Assembly: GCA_949077035.1 (NCBI GenBank)
Contig: CARUPR010000008.1
Coordinates: 9,795-73,794 of the forward strand
Length of the DNA: 64,000 bases
Direction of reading: 5' to 3'
From: an uncultured Eubacteriales bacterium
GTDB lineage: Bacteria; Bacillota; Clostridia; Christensenellales; UBA1242
Shown: one piece after another, positions 16,743 through 24,834 of the stretch
Layout of the letters: every line of letters begins with the position of its first letter
Position numbering within the stretch: position 1 is the stretch's first letter
Notes under the pieces: generated by a model
The model's input: the letters and a program-made list of their open reading frames with translations, nothing else
What the model was told of the DNA's origin: nothing
Database searches by the model: none
Program-made: the position numbers and the translations under genes

Positions 16743-17204
16743 TTATGTATAACTAGGGTTTTCGACTTTATCCCAGATATCTCTTACATACTCGTCTTCG
16801 ATTTTGGCATTTGCGATAAAGTCATCTTTGTCTGAAAAGTAATATATATTTTCAGGGCTCCAACCAAATTCAATTTTTGAAATGTCACCATTATTTTTGT
16901 GCAATAAAATTACACAACATTCTTTTTCTTTATACCAAAATTCAACTTCGCTATAAGAGTATAACATATCAAGGAAATCATTTAAATCTGGTCTTAAAGG
17001 TTTTCCTTCCTTAATAAGTTTTTTTGCTTTGTTTTTAGATACAACATTAGGGAAGGTTACATATTCTTCATTTTCATCGCCGAATTTATCGTTAAACCAA
17101 CCACAATTTGAGCAAGCTCCATTGCCGCTGCTATCTACCAAAAGACTTTTGTCGCAAACAGAACATTTGCTCTTTATATTTTTTTCAAATGGATTTATTT
17201 TCAT
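16743..17204 (-). CDS. Zinc-ribbon immunity-like protein, copy 1
   Basis: This 153-residue protein is the first of the five paralogues, placed 13 bp downstream of the intact toxin-tail-like gene, as expected of a cognate immunity gene. It has CSVCDK and CSNCGW zinc-ribbon halves, NVVSKNKAKKLIKEGK, EVEFWYKEKECCV and the shared C-terminus. A strong AAGGAG ribosome site overlaps the end of the preceding gene's trailer. Pairing with that gene is inference. Confidence 0.67.
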   Translation of the reverse strand: MKINPFEKNIKSKCSVCDKSLLVDSSGNGACSNCGWFNDKFGDENEEYVTFPNVVSKNKAKKLIKEGKPLRPDLNDFLDMLYSYSEVEFWYKEKECCVILLHKNNGDISKIEFGWSPENIYYFSDKDDFIANAKIEDEYVRDIWDKVENPSYT

Positions 17205-17217
17205 TTTTATCTCCTTC

Positions 17218-17532
17218 TTAGCATTTACTTAAATTTATTTTTTCATTATTCGGTCCTTTATATTCAAGCCTTTGTTTTCCTGGTGGCTTTGTCCAATCCC
17301 AATAATGGTCGTGGGGGAAAGTATGATTATGATGTGCATTTCCATGAGCCCAATCTCTATCCCATATTGCAAGACCATCAGGTCCATACCATCTTTGTTG
17401 AAGCAATTTTTTTGTTTTTTCATCATAGTAATCTATTCTAATATTTGGTTTTTCACTCCATCTTTCATGTATATTAGACCTATAAGGTCCAAACATATCA
17501 AATTTCCCGCCGCTTGATTTACACATTCCCAT
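17218..17532 (-). CDS. Small His-rich protein resembling a polymorphic-toxin C-terminal domain
   Basis: The 104-residue protein contains LQQRWYGPDGLAIWDRDW, a His/Asn-rich GNAHHNHTFPHDHYWDW segment and an end NEKINLSKC. The RWYGPDG-to-FPHDH pattern looks like a detachable C-terminal module of secreted toxins, here as a stand-alone gene without an N-terminal delivery region; this assignment is from pattern and context only. The start codon shares a base with the stop of the HNH gene (TAATG) and is preceded by AGGAGGTG. Three truncated relatives lie downstream (14.98, 15.60 and 16.64 kb). Confidence 0.55.
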   Translation of the reverse strand: MGMCKSSGGKFDMFGPYRSNIHERWSEKPNIRIDYYDEKTKKLLQQRWYGPDGLAIWDRDWAHGNAHHNHTFPHDHYWDWTKPPGKQRLEYKGPNNEKINLSKC

Positions 17533-18350
17533 TATAGCACCTCCTGTGGCAAAACTTCAAATGTTTTGGATATTGTTTCTCCACCAATGCCAACAAGTTT
17601 AAATTTTAAATTTTTTCCTATTATTTCTTTTATTTTTAATTTTGTGGCGAATGGGCCGATGACATTATATTTTTTATCTATTATTTTATCATCTAAAATC
17701 CACTCAATTCTGTCGGTGAATAGGGTTTTTACTTGAATAGTTCCTTGATAATTGTCGACTTCTATTGAAACAATTTTTGGGGCACCTATTAAGTAATCGT
17801 TTCTTTTTATTTCAAATAGTTTTTTCATATCTTCATATGATAGCGAAAACCAATCTACATCTTGATATGGATTTTTTATTAGGGGAATGGTGTTTTGTTT
17901 TATTTCAATTCCGTTGCCGCCAAAACATTTTAAATCTGCAACCATTTTCCACCTAAAGACCTTATTTCTCTCTTTATAATCTATTATTGCTTTATTTAGA
18001 TGTGATGCAAATTGCATTTCTGAGCATTTGTTGACTTTTATAAAATGCTTCTCAGCCTCTTCACCAAAGCCCAATCTTACAGAGTTTTTAAAATGTTTTA
18101 CGCCATGGCATCTTGAGCAAATTGCAATAATTTTTGTCAATATTTGAGTTTTTCTTTTTATGTCAAAATCCCATTCCTCATGTGCATCAAGCTCATCTGT
18201 TTCATATCCGCAAATCTCACACCTGCCTTTTGCTCTTTTTAGGGCATATTTGCGAAGGATATCCCAGTCATTTTTTGGCAGGGTTTTGCTTAAGTCATTA
18301 TTCCATGCTCCTTTTGGAAGCATATTTATTGTAAGTTTCATCTCTTCCAT
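17532..18350 (-). CDS. HNH-type nuclease domain protein
   Basis: The 272-residue protein has an HNH-like zinc-finger nuclease region at about residues 40-105: GRCEICGY (CxxC), LDAHEEWDF (first catalytic-type histidine) and CSRCHGVKHF (CxxCH). The remaining C-terminal half, with strands such as KIVSIEVDNYQGTIQV, is unrecognised. In this setting it may be an effector nuclease or an accessory protein of the toxin locus. A GGAGGC ribosome site precedes the ATG, and it lies 10 bp downstream of the DUF4417 gene. Confidence 0.65.
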   Translation of the reverse strand: MEEMKLTINMLPKGAWNNDLSKTLPKNDWDILRKYALKRAKGRCEICGYETDELDAHEEWDFDIKRKTQILTKIIAICSRCHGVKHFKNSVRLGFGEEAEKHFIKVNKCSEMQFASHLNKAIIDYKERNKVFRWKMVADLKCFGGNGIEIKQNTIPLIKNPYQDVDWFSLSYEDMKKLFEIKRNDYLIGAPKIVSIEVDNYQGTIQVKTLFTDRIEWILDDKIIDKKYNVIGPFATKLKIKEIIGKNLKFKLVGIGGETISKTFEVLPQEVL

Positions 18351-18360
18351 AGCCTGCCTC

Positions 18361-19095
18361 CTATATTTCTGGATAAAGCTGGCCGGCGAGATATCTTTTT
18401 GTAAACTCTTCTAAGCCTATCTTTTTTATCAAATTTTCGCTATCGAAAGGGTCTATTGCTTTTATATTGCCTTTCATTTCTTTAAAAGGTGTGCCATAAC
18501 AAATGATTGCGCTCGGTTTTATTTTTTCCATCATAATTTCATAGCCTTCCATAAATCCCTTCTTGTTGTCTTCTCTTGTGTATGTTGAAACTGCCACAAC
18601 AGAGCCCTCTTCAACACCGTCACAAAAGAATTCAAAGCAATCATAAGAGCCCCATGAAATTGTTGGAATTACAAGCATCCCTTGTCTTTGCCAAAAGGCG
18701 CCGCACCAACGATTTTTGAAAACGCTATCAATCTGCCGGGCAAGGGGCATATCTTTATAGGTGCTAAACTCGGGTGTCAACAATGCATAGTATTGGTCCA
18801 GTTTTTCTAGGGCTTGTGCTGGTTTGTCATAGACAGTTTCAAAATTCCAATCGTAGGTAAAAAAGTGGATGGATTTATTTTTGTTTTCAACATCATCATT
18901 TTTTGTTTTTAAAAAGCTTAATAATTCAATTTTGTCTAAATCAATTTTTTGCTTTTTGATAAGTGGCATTCCATATTTGCCAGTTTTTTCAAATTCGTTT
19001 CTTACAAGTTTTTGTTTTTTATGTCGCTTTTCTTCATAATAATCATAATCATTAGTAAAAGAAAAAAGCGAACTCAGTTGTTCGTTTTTAATCAT
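18361..19095 (-). CDS. DUF4417 family protein
   Basis: The 244-residue protein matches my knowledge of the DUF4417 family: FEKTGKYGMPLIKKQKIDL, IHFFTYDWNFETVYDKP, FKNRWCGAFWQRQGMLVIP and GSVVAVSTYTRE in order. The family's biochemical role is unknown; members often occur near toxin or mobile-element genes. It is the first gene of the island's operon (DUF4417, HNH, toxin-tail-like, immunity-like array). An AAGGAG ribosome site lies before the ATG. The N-terminal 35 residues are highly charged. Confidence 0.75.
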   Translation of the reverse strand: MIKNEQLSSLFSFTNDYDYYEEKRHKKQKLVRNEFEKTGKYGMPLIKKQKIDLDKIELLSFLKTKNDDVENKNKSIHFFTYDWNFETVYDKPAQALEKLDQYYALLTPEFSTYKDMPLARQIDSVFKNRWCGAFWQRQGMLVIPTISWGSYDCFEFFCDGVEEGSVVAVSTYTREDNKKGFMEGYEIMMEKIKPSAIICYGTPFKEMKGNIKAIDPFDSENLIKKIGLEEFTKRYLAGQLYPEI

Positions 19096-19353
19096 TTTTA
19101 TTCTCCTTTTTAAAAGACTTTTGCCTTTGGAGATAATGTATCATGAGAAAATTCTGTATTTCAAGTTTTACTGCCAACTTTTGGCATTTATTTTTAAATT
19201 TTTAATAAAAATTATATTCAATCTTTTTTAATATAAAATTGACAATATAGGCTGAATTGCTTTAAAAAGCTTGCGTCTATTTAAGTGTTTTAAAGGAATT
19301 ACTTTGCTATTGTTTATCTTGCCTGCTTAGAATATTGCAGGTTGTTTGAAGTG

Positions 19354-19386
19354 CAGAAAAAAAGCATATCGTGTGATATGCTTTAT
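19354..19386 (-). terminator. Intrinsic terminator
   Basis: The stem AAAGCATATC (19361-19370)/GATATGCTTT (19375-19384) has a 4-nt loop and a seven-A run at 19357-19363, which reads as a T-run on the minus strand. It ends the broken gene at 19388-19804. Confidence 0.7.
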
Positions 19387-19387
19387 A

Positions 19388-19804
19388 CTATTTTTCAAGT
19401 TCTTCTTCAAGGCTATTCTCAACAATTGCAATCTGTTTGTCCACCTTTGCTTGAAGGAAGTTTTTTAAATCGGTGACATATTCTTTAGAGTTGCCGTATA
19501 ATTTTGCTGTTTCAATTCTGAAATTGTTTGTTGTATCTTCATCTGTTTTATAATTTTTTTTAATTCTATCACCAACAGAAATTTCAAAATCATTATGTAT
19601 AATATAATATTCTCCAAAATCAAGAAAATCTCCTATATCAAGGCCTATTGTTTCAAATTCTTATATCCTTAAACAATAGCTATTATTAATAACCGAGCAT
19701 TTACAATTTTTCATATTTTCTTTAAGTGGAATGTTGCTTATTTTTGATATAATTTCGCAGGCGGTTTTTTTATTTTTAATATATTTAAAATTATAAATTC
19801 TCAT
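19388..19804 (-). pseudogene. Gene with a premature stop (139 codons)
   Basis: An ATG at 19804 with a good ribosome site (AAAGGAGAT) opens a frame interrupted by a single TAA at codon 48 (complement of 19661-19663). The same frame then stays open to a TAG at 19388-19390, followed by a terminator. The part after the stop (GLDIGDFLDFGEYYIIHNDF, later NFRIETAKLYGNSKEYV) looks like real protein. It is most simply a nonsense-inactivated gene in the toxin/immunity island. The family is unknown. Confidence 0.6.
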
Positions 19805-19980
19805 ATCTCCTTTGTTTTTATTATATCATACATATTTTATAAGTCAACAAATAAAATTAATATTCATCATCTATTAATATAAAACTTATGTATTTTTTAG
19901 TTTGTAATCTATTTTAGTTGTGAATTGTTTATTTGTATGATTTAAAATTTTATCAAGGTGGCGGCCTAAAGCTTTTGTTT

Positions 19981-20316
19981 CTAAGAATTATAATCATAGG
20001 GAATTTTATTTTTTCTTTCTCCAAGTAAATTTAAAATATACCCATCTTCAACTTTGCACCACCAATGGGGGTCATTTTTGGGAAGGTCTTGCAAGATTGA
20101 TTGGTCTGAAAGTTTATTATCTTTGACCAGTTCTAAATCTTTTACGTGAACCAATATTTCAGCATAATCGCTTCCATCAGGTCTTGAAAATACGACTTCA
20201 AATTTATTTTCTCTAAGCCAAGCAAATATTATAGTGCCGATTGCGCCCTTAAAGACGCCTTCTTTTTCATATTTTTCTTTGCTTACAGTGACTCTTACTT
20301 GGTCTAACCATTTCAT
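19981..20316 (-). CDS. Small immunity-like protein (DUF4926-like)
   Basis: The 111-residue protein begins LDQVRVTVSKEKYEKEGVF, KGAIGTIIFAW, then KFEVVFSRPDGSDYAEILV. That is the small SH3-like barrel pattern I associate with DUF4926-type immunity proteins, with moderate certainty. The ATG overlaps the stop of the toxin-domain gene by four bases and is preceded by AAAGGAGGAAA, a tight toxin-then-immunity arrangement. The C-terminal tail (residues 80-111) is unrecognised. Confidence 0.55.
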   Translation of the reverse strand: MKWLDQVRVTVSKEKYEKEGVFKGAIGTIIFAWLRENKFEVVFSRPDGSDYAEILVHVKDLELVKDNKLSDQSILQDLPKNDPHWWCKVEDGYILNLLGERKNKIPYDYNS

Positions 20317-20606
20317 TGTTTTCCTCCTTTAATCTTTTTATTAAGTGAGGCAATTTTAATTTTGCCGTTTGGCCATACGACACAACCTATATGGCAATTA
20401 AATTTTTCGTGAGAATGTTCATTCTTGCCATCTAAAATAAAATTTATTTGAATATGTTGTCTATTTTCATTTAAAGTTTTTAATTGATATCTATTATTAA
20501 GAAAACCTTGTGAAACTTCTTGTGAAATTTTTTTATACAATTCATTTGCATTTTCTTTATTATATCCCATACTTCTCATCATTGCAAACTTATTTGGTTC
20601 ATACAA
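20313..20606 (-). CDS. Orphan toxin-type domain (DUF6883-like), start missing
   Basis: The frame from a TTG at 20606 gives 97 residues, but sequence similar to the domain continues upstream without any ATG or GTG: the in-frame codons to 20663 read IQLDKITKYLLYEPNKFAMM. The pattern (KITKYLL, MGYNKENANELYKKI, IQINFILDGKN, VVWPNGKIKIASL) resembles DUF6883-type domains at the ends of polymorphic toxins. With no ribosome site and no N-terminal region, it looks like a displaced toxin tail kept with its immunity-like partner, or a pseudogene. Confidence 0.5.
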   Translation of the reverse strand: MYEPNKFAMMRSMGYNKENANELYKKISQEVSQGFLNNRYQLKTLNENRQHIQINFILDGKNEHSHEKFNCHIGCVVWPNGKIKIASLNKKIKGGKQ

Positions 20607-20701
20607 TAAATATTTGGTAATTTTATCTAGTTGAATATTTTTGAAAAAATATTGATTTTTTAGTTAATTTGTGTTATTTATAATAATGAAGGAGAAATAT
20701 T

Positions 20702-22233
20702 ATGAATAAAAAATCTATTAAAAGTTTTTTATTTCTTTTTTTATTTTGTTAGTTCCAGGTTTATTTTTTGCTGGATGTGGTGCAACTAAGCTCACAATTA
20801 CTTTTGATACTAATGGTGGTAGTTTTATAGAAAGAGTTTTAGTAAAATCGGGGGAAAGTATTTCAAAACCAACTGACCCTATCAAAGAAGATTATATATT
20901 TGATGGTTGGTTTTGGGATGAGGATTTTCAACTCGCGTTTAGATTTGGTGAGGATAAAATTACAAAAGATACAATACTTTATGCAAAATGGCGTCAACCT
21001 AAAACATTTGAAATAACATTTAATTCTAATGGCGGGTCTAAGGTGCCAAACCAATATATGCAGGAGGGTGGAAGTTTTGCAAAGCCAGAGATGCCAACAC
21101 GAGTTGGCTATGTTTTTGATGATTGGTATCTAAATAATGGGCAGAAATTTGACTTTGACGTTGATTTCAAAAACATAATTGAGGACACAACTCTTTTTGC
21201 ACGTTGGAATGCACTTTTTACACTCAGTCAAGAAGGAACAGCAATTACAGGTTTGACAGATTATTCTCGAAATATTAAGAATTTAGTTATTCCAGATGAA
21301 ATTGATGGGAATGTAATTACTACATTAAAGGAAGGCGCACTTGCAGGTGGAAAATTTGAAACCCTTGAATTCGGTAAAGATTTAAAAACATTTGAAAGTA
21401 AACAATTCATAGGAAAGGCATTAAGTGAAAACCCATTAAAAGAAGTTTATTTTAATGGAACCATTGACGATTGGGTTAAAATCTTATTCGCTGATACAAG
21501 CCCTCTGTGTGCAAATTTTGATGGTGTAAAACTATTTGCAGATGACGAAGAAGTTTCAGGGAATATTGCTATTACTGCTAATGTAAATTATATTCAACCT
21601 TATGCTTTTGCTGGTCTTAAAATTACGGGTGTAACATTGCCAGAAAGTGTAAAATTTATTGGGAATTCAGCTTTTTACAACTGCTCAAAACTCACAACTA
21701 TAAATTTGGAGAAAGTTGTTTATATTTATGAAGGCGCCTTTTGGGGCTGTGCAGAACTGCAAAGCGTGTCACTTGATTTGGCTCAAAAGATTTTCAAGAA
21801 AGCATTCTTTGAATGTTTAAAACTAAAAGATGTCAAAGTAGGCTCTTATTTAAATGAAGTTCAACAAGAAGCCTTTCTTGCTTGTCCAATTGAGAAAATT
21901 GATTTAGCAATTACTCGTCTTGAAAAATTGGGAGAAAAGGCTTTTGGATGCACTGCATTACGAGAGGTGAAACTTCCATATACTTTGACAGAATATCACT
22001 TAGATTCCTTTTTTAACTGCATGTCCCTTAAGACGATGATAATTGATTCAAATACAATATATCAAAATTTATCTCAAAAGCCATCCTTCTGTGGAGGTTT
22101 GACAACTTTTAAAGTTTCCGATTCGGTTATTCAAAATTCGGGAGAAAATACTTGGCTTTACAACACAGAAATATTTACACACACTCAAGAAAACGGGTAT
22201 CATGTTTTCACTTTTAATTATGCAGTAAAATAA
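20702..22233 (+). pseudogene. InlB/BspA-type surface lipoprotein, signal peptide out of frame
   Basis: An ATG at 20702 with a strong AAGGAG site starts a signal peptide (MNKKSIKSFLFLF) but meets TAG at 20750-20752. One extra T in the T7 tract (20736-20742) would join it to LLVPGLFFAGCG, a proper lipobox, giving a 510-residue lipoprotein. The mature part has two InlB-type B-repeats (TITFDTNGGS to LYAKW; EITFNSNGGS to LFARW) and then BspA-like leucine-rich repeats (GAFWGCAEL, AFFECLKL, AFGCTALREVKLP). Such proteins are cell-surface adhesins. It may be a pseudogene, a phase-off variant, or a sequencing error. Confidence 0.7.
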
Positions 22234-22280
22234 TTCTAAAATCGATTGTAAGTAAATAAAATAAACATAAGGGAGGCCTT

Positions 22281-22967
22281 ATGTTTTTTATTTTAAAGAA
22301 AAAGGCGATTATCGCCTGGCTATTAGGAGTTTTACTCATAGCAACCTTTTGTGCCACATATTTTTCTATTAAAACTAATGCAATGCCAAAGCCGCTTCAC
22401 ACTATTGTCATTGATGCCGGTCATGGCGGTAGGGATGGTGGAGCAATTGGCTCGGCAACAGGGGTGACCGAAAGTGAACTTAATCTTATGTATGCAAAAA
22501 AACTTGCAAAGCTTTGTGAAGATTTTGGAATCAAGGCTGTGCTTACCCGAAGTGATATGAATGGGCTCTATGATGAAAATGCACAAAACAAGAAAAAGAG
22601 TGAAATGGAAAAAAGGAAAAGCATTATAAATGGTTGTGGTGCTGATATCATGGTCAGTATTCATATGAATTCTTTTCCACTTTCCTCAAGTGAAGGTGCA
22701 CAAATTTTTTACGCAAAGGGCAGTGAAAATGGATTTAATCTTGCAAAAAGTGTGCAAACAAGTGTGTGTCAGTCTTTTAAAAGCGCAAGAGATTATGTAA
22801 GTGTTGGTGACTATTATGTGATAAACACAGCGAAGATGCCTGCCATTTTGGTTGAGTGCGGTTTTTTATCAAATCCAAATGAAGAGCGGCTTTTGAAAAG
22901 CAATGATTACTGCGAAAAATTTTGCTATTCGATTCTTGCAGGTGTAATTTCATATTTTGAAATATGA
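22281..22967 (+). CDS. cwlD: N-acetylmuramoyl-L-alanine amidase, CwlD type
   Basis: The 228-residue protein has an N-terminal membrane anchor (residues 9-30) and an Amidase_3 zinc hydrolase domain: DAGHGGRDGG, the SELNLMYAKKL glutamate, SIHMNSFP and VECGFLSN carry the metal ligands and catalytic residue. CwlD removes peptide side chains during spore-cortex formation so that muramic lactam can form, acting outside the membrane. The size and domain order fit CwlD better than multidomain autolysins. A GGGAGG ribosome site precedes the ATG. Confidence 0.85.
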   Translation: MFFILKKKAIIAWLLGVLLIATFCATYFSIKTNAMPKPLHTIVIDAGHGGRDGGAIGSATGVTESELNLMYAKKLAKLCEDFGIKAVLTRSDMNGLYDENAQNKKKSEMEKRKSIINGCGADIMVSIHMNSFPLSSSEGAQIFYAKGSENGFNLAKSVQTSVCQSFKSARDYVSVGDYYVINTAKMPAILVECGFLSNPNEERLLKSNDYCEKFCYSILAGVISYFEI

Positions 22968-23153
22968 TTTTTTAGAGTAAACGAGTTTTATTTAAAAAAT
23001 GCGGTTTATAAATTTTATGTTTTAATAATCAGAAACAAAATTTAACTTCAAAAAATAATATATCGTCAATTATTTTGACAAGAAAGTTGATTTTTGATAT
23101 ATTTATAATAGAATATAGGCAAAATAAAACAAAAGTTTAAATGGGAGGATATT

Positions 23154-23714
23154 ATGTATATTGCTTTCAGTGGTGTATCATCAAGCGGAAAAAACACGAT
23201 TATGAATGAGCTTGTCAAAAGAAGGGATAATTTTAAGGTGCTTGAAAGGTCTTCAGGGACAACACGTCAACCTCGCGAGAGTGACAAGATATTTGACACC
23301 TATGTTTATATGAGTGAAGAGGAATTTAAAAAGGGGATACAAGAGGGCAAGTTTTTTGAATATGAACTTGTGCATGGAAACTATTATGGCACAATTTTGT
23401 CGCAGCTTGAAAGGGCTAAAGAGGCAAAAGACATATTTTATATCCGCGACATTGATGTAAAAGGTGCGGTAAATTTGAAAAAGTTTTTTGGCGATAGTCA
23501 GCTTTTTACAATCTTTCTTGATGCCCCAGATGATGTTTTAAGAAAGAGATTGAAAGAGAGAGGGGACAGCGAAGAGGACATTGAAAAAAGGCTTTCAAGA
23601 AGTGTTTTGGAAAGGTCTTTTAAAGATGGCTATGACCTGATAATTGAAAATATTGATATGGAAAAAACTATTAGAACAATATTTGATTTTGTCGATAGTC
23701 GCACGCAAAAATAG
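23154..23714 (+). CDS. gmk: Guanylate kinase
   Basis: The 186-residue protein phosphorylates GMP to GDP with ATP. The P-loop reads GVSSSGKNT, an unusual variant of GPSGSGKGT. The GMP-binding SSGTTRQPRESDK and YELVHGNYYGT are typical, and the lid region has RLKERGDSEEDIEKR. A GGGAGG site lies before the ATG. The gene is monocistronic with a terminator at 23746; rpoZ, its common partner, is 18 kb away. Confidence 0.88.
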   Translation: MYIAFSGVSSSGKNTIMNELVKRRDNFKVLERSSGTTRQPRESDKIFDTYVYMSEEEFKKGIQEGKFFEYELVHGNYYGTILSQLERAKEAKDIFYIRDIDVKGAVNLKKFFGDSQLFTIFLDAPDDVLRKRLKERGDSEEDIEKRLSRSVLERSFKDGYDLIIENIDMEKTIRTIFDFVDSRTQK

Positions 23715-23745
23715 AGATAATTAAATAAAAAATGGATAAAAAAGA

Positions 23746-23777
23746 TAAAAAATCATACATTTTGTATGATTTTTCTT
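23746..23777. terminator. Bidirectional terminator between gmk and the convergent gene
   Basis: A 12-bp stem (23748-23759/23763-23774) with a 3-nt loop has A and T runs on both flanks. Confidence 0.8.
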
Positions 23778-23806
23778 TATTTTTAATTAAATTATCTTAT
23801 TTTTTA

Positions 23807-24349
23807 TTAGTTTTCTTTGTTTTCTTCATCGCCGTTTGATGATGGTCGGGTAGTGTTTGAATTTGTCAAATCAGCATTTTCTGAATTTAATTTGGCATCA
23901 CTTTTTGGCTTGCTTTTATTTTCAACGTTTGGGAAAATCTCATCCATTTTAAGTGAACATTCTTTAATGACGATTTTGTCGCTGCCATTGATTTCAATTA
24001 TGCCTTCGCCTTCAAAGACCATGCTTTCAAGACCTGTGTTTGAGCTGACCATGCCAATGCAATCATTGTTTTGTGCAAGCTTTACAAAAAGTTTGTCTTT
24101 TTCAGAAAGCTTTTCCAAATTTTCAAACTTTCCGATATGATAAATTTTTTGGTTAAGCTTTTTGGTGGCGACAGGATATATATTGCCATTATATTCAATT
24201 TCATCAATCATTCTGTCAAAGGTAATTACTCTATAGCAGTCTTTAGGAAGTGATAGGTCGTTTATGTCATTTGATTTTACCCTTGTTGTCCTTTCTGCTG
24301 GAAGAATGTTTGTGTTTGTGAAAATGGTTGCATAGTGATTTACCTTCAT
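23807..24349 (-). CDS. Hypothetical protein, 180 aa
   Basis: The start at 24349 (MKVNHYATIFTNTN) is chosen because AGGAGG lies 7 bases upstream; the frame extends another 13 codons. Residues about 1-130 appear to be a compact mixed alpha/beta domain (PKDCYRVITFDRMIDEIEY, NDCIGMVSS, GEGIIEING); the last 45 residues are low-complexity, rich in Asn, Ser and Lys. No signal peptide. The family is unrecognised. The gene is convergent with gmk. Confidence 0.65.
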   Translation of the reverse strand: MKVNHYATIFTNTNILPAERTTRVKSNDINDLSLPKDCYRVITFDRMIDEIEYNGNIYPVATKKLNQKIYHIGKFENLEKLSEKDKLFVKLAQNNDCIGMVSSNTGLESMVFEGEGIIEINGSDKIVIKECSLKMDEIFPNVENKSKPKSDAKLNSENADLTNSNTTRPSSNGDEENKEN

Positions 24350-24388
24350 ATCGGCCTCCTGAAAAACTTTATATAATAAGTTTAACAC

Positions 24389-24790
24389 AAATTAAAATTT
24401 TTTGCAAGTCTTATATAAAAAAGGACGGAAGAATTGAAATAAAGATATAGAGATGAAAAAAGAAGATAAAAAATATGAACAGAAGAAGAGAATAAAAAGG
24501 AAGAATTGAAAAGGAAGAAGAAAATAAAAAAAGAGGAATGAAAAAAAAGAAAATGAGGTGTAAGAAGATATGAAAAGGACGGAAGAATTGAAATGAAGGC
24601 GATAAAAAATAAAACAGAAGAAGAGAATAAAAAGAAAGAAGAAAGAAATAAAAAAAGAGTTATTAAAAAAAGATTTAAAAGGAAAGAAAAGATGTGTTGA
24701 ATGAAGGGGGACTTGGAATAAAAGCCACTTTTTTAATGATTTTATATATAGATAAAGTGCGATAGGGTTATTTTCTCAATTTTGCCCTTA
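24389..24790 (+). repeat. Purine-only-like noncoding tract with direct repeat
   Basis: From about 24420 to 24700 the plus strand is almost entirely A and G. A block starting AAAGGACGGAAGAATTGAAAT near 24420 recurs near 24575, each followed within about 60 bases by ACAGAAGAAGAGAATAAAAA. No gene-length frame is present. It may be an expanded simple repeat or a polypurine element upstream of spoIIE. Confidence 0.5.
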
Positions 24791-24797
24791 TTCGTCA
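24791..24797 (-). promoter_or_regulatory. Possible Spo0A box upstream of spoIIE
   Basis: TTCGTCA is the reverse complement of TGACGAA, which fits the Spo0A box TGNCGAA. It lies just before the spoIIE coding start, where B. subtilis spoIIE is also Spo0A-activated. A single box is weak evidence. Confidence 0.35.
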
Positions 24798-24834
24798 AAT
24801 TTTGGCAAGTAATGATAAGAGGAATGAGAAAGAG

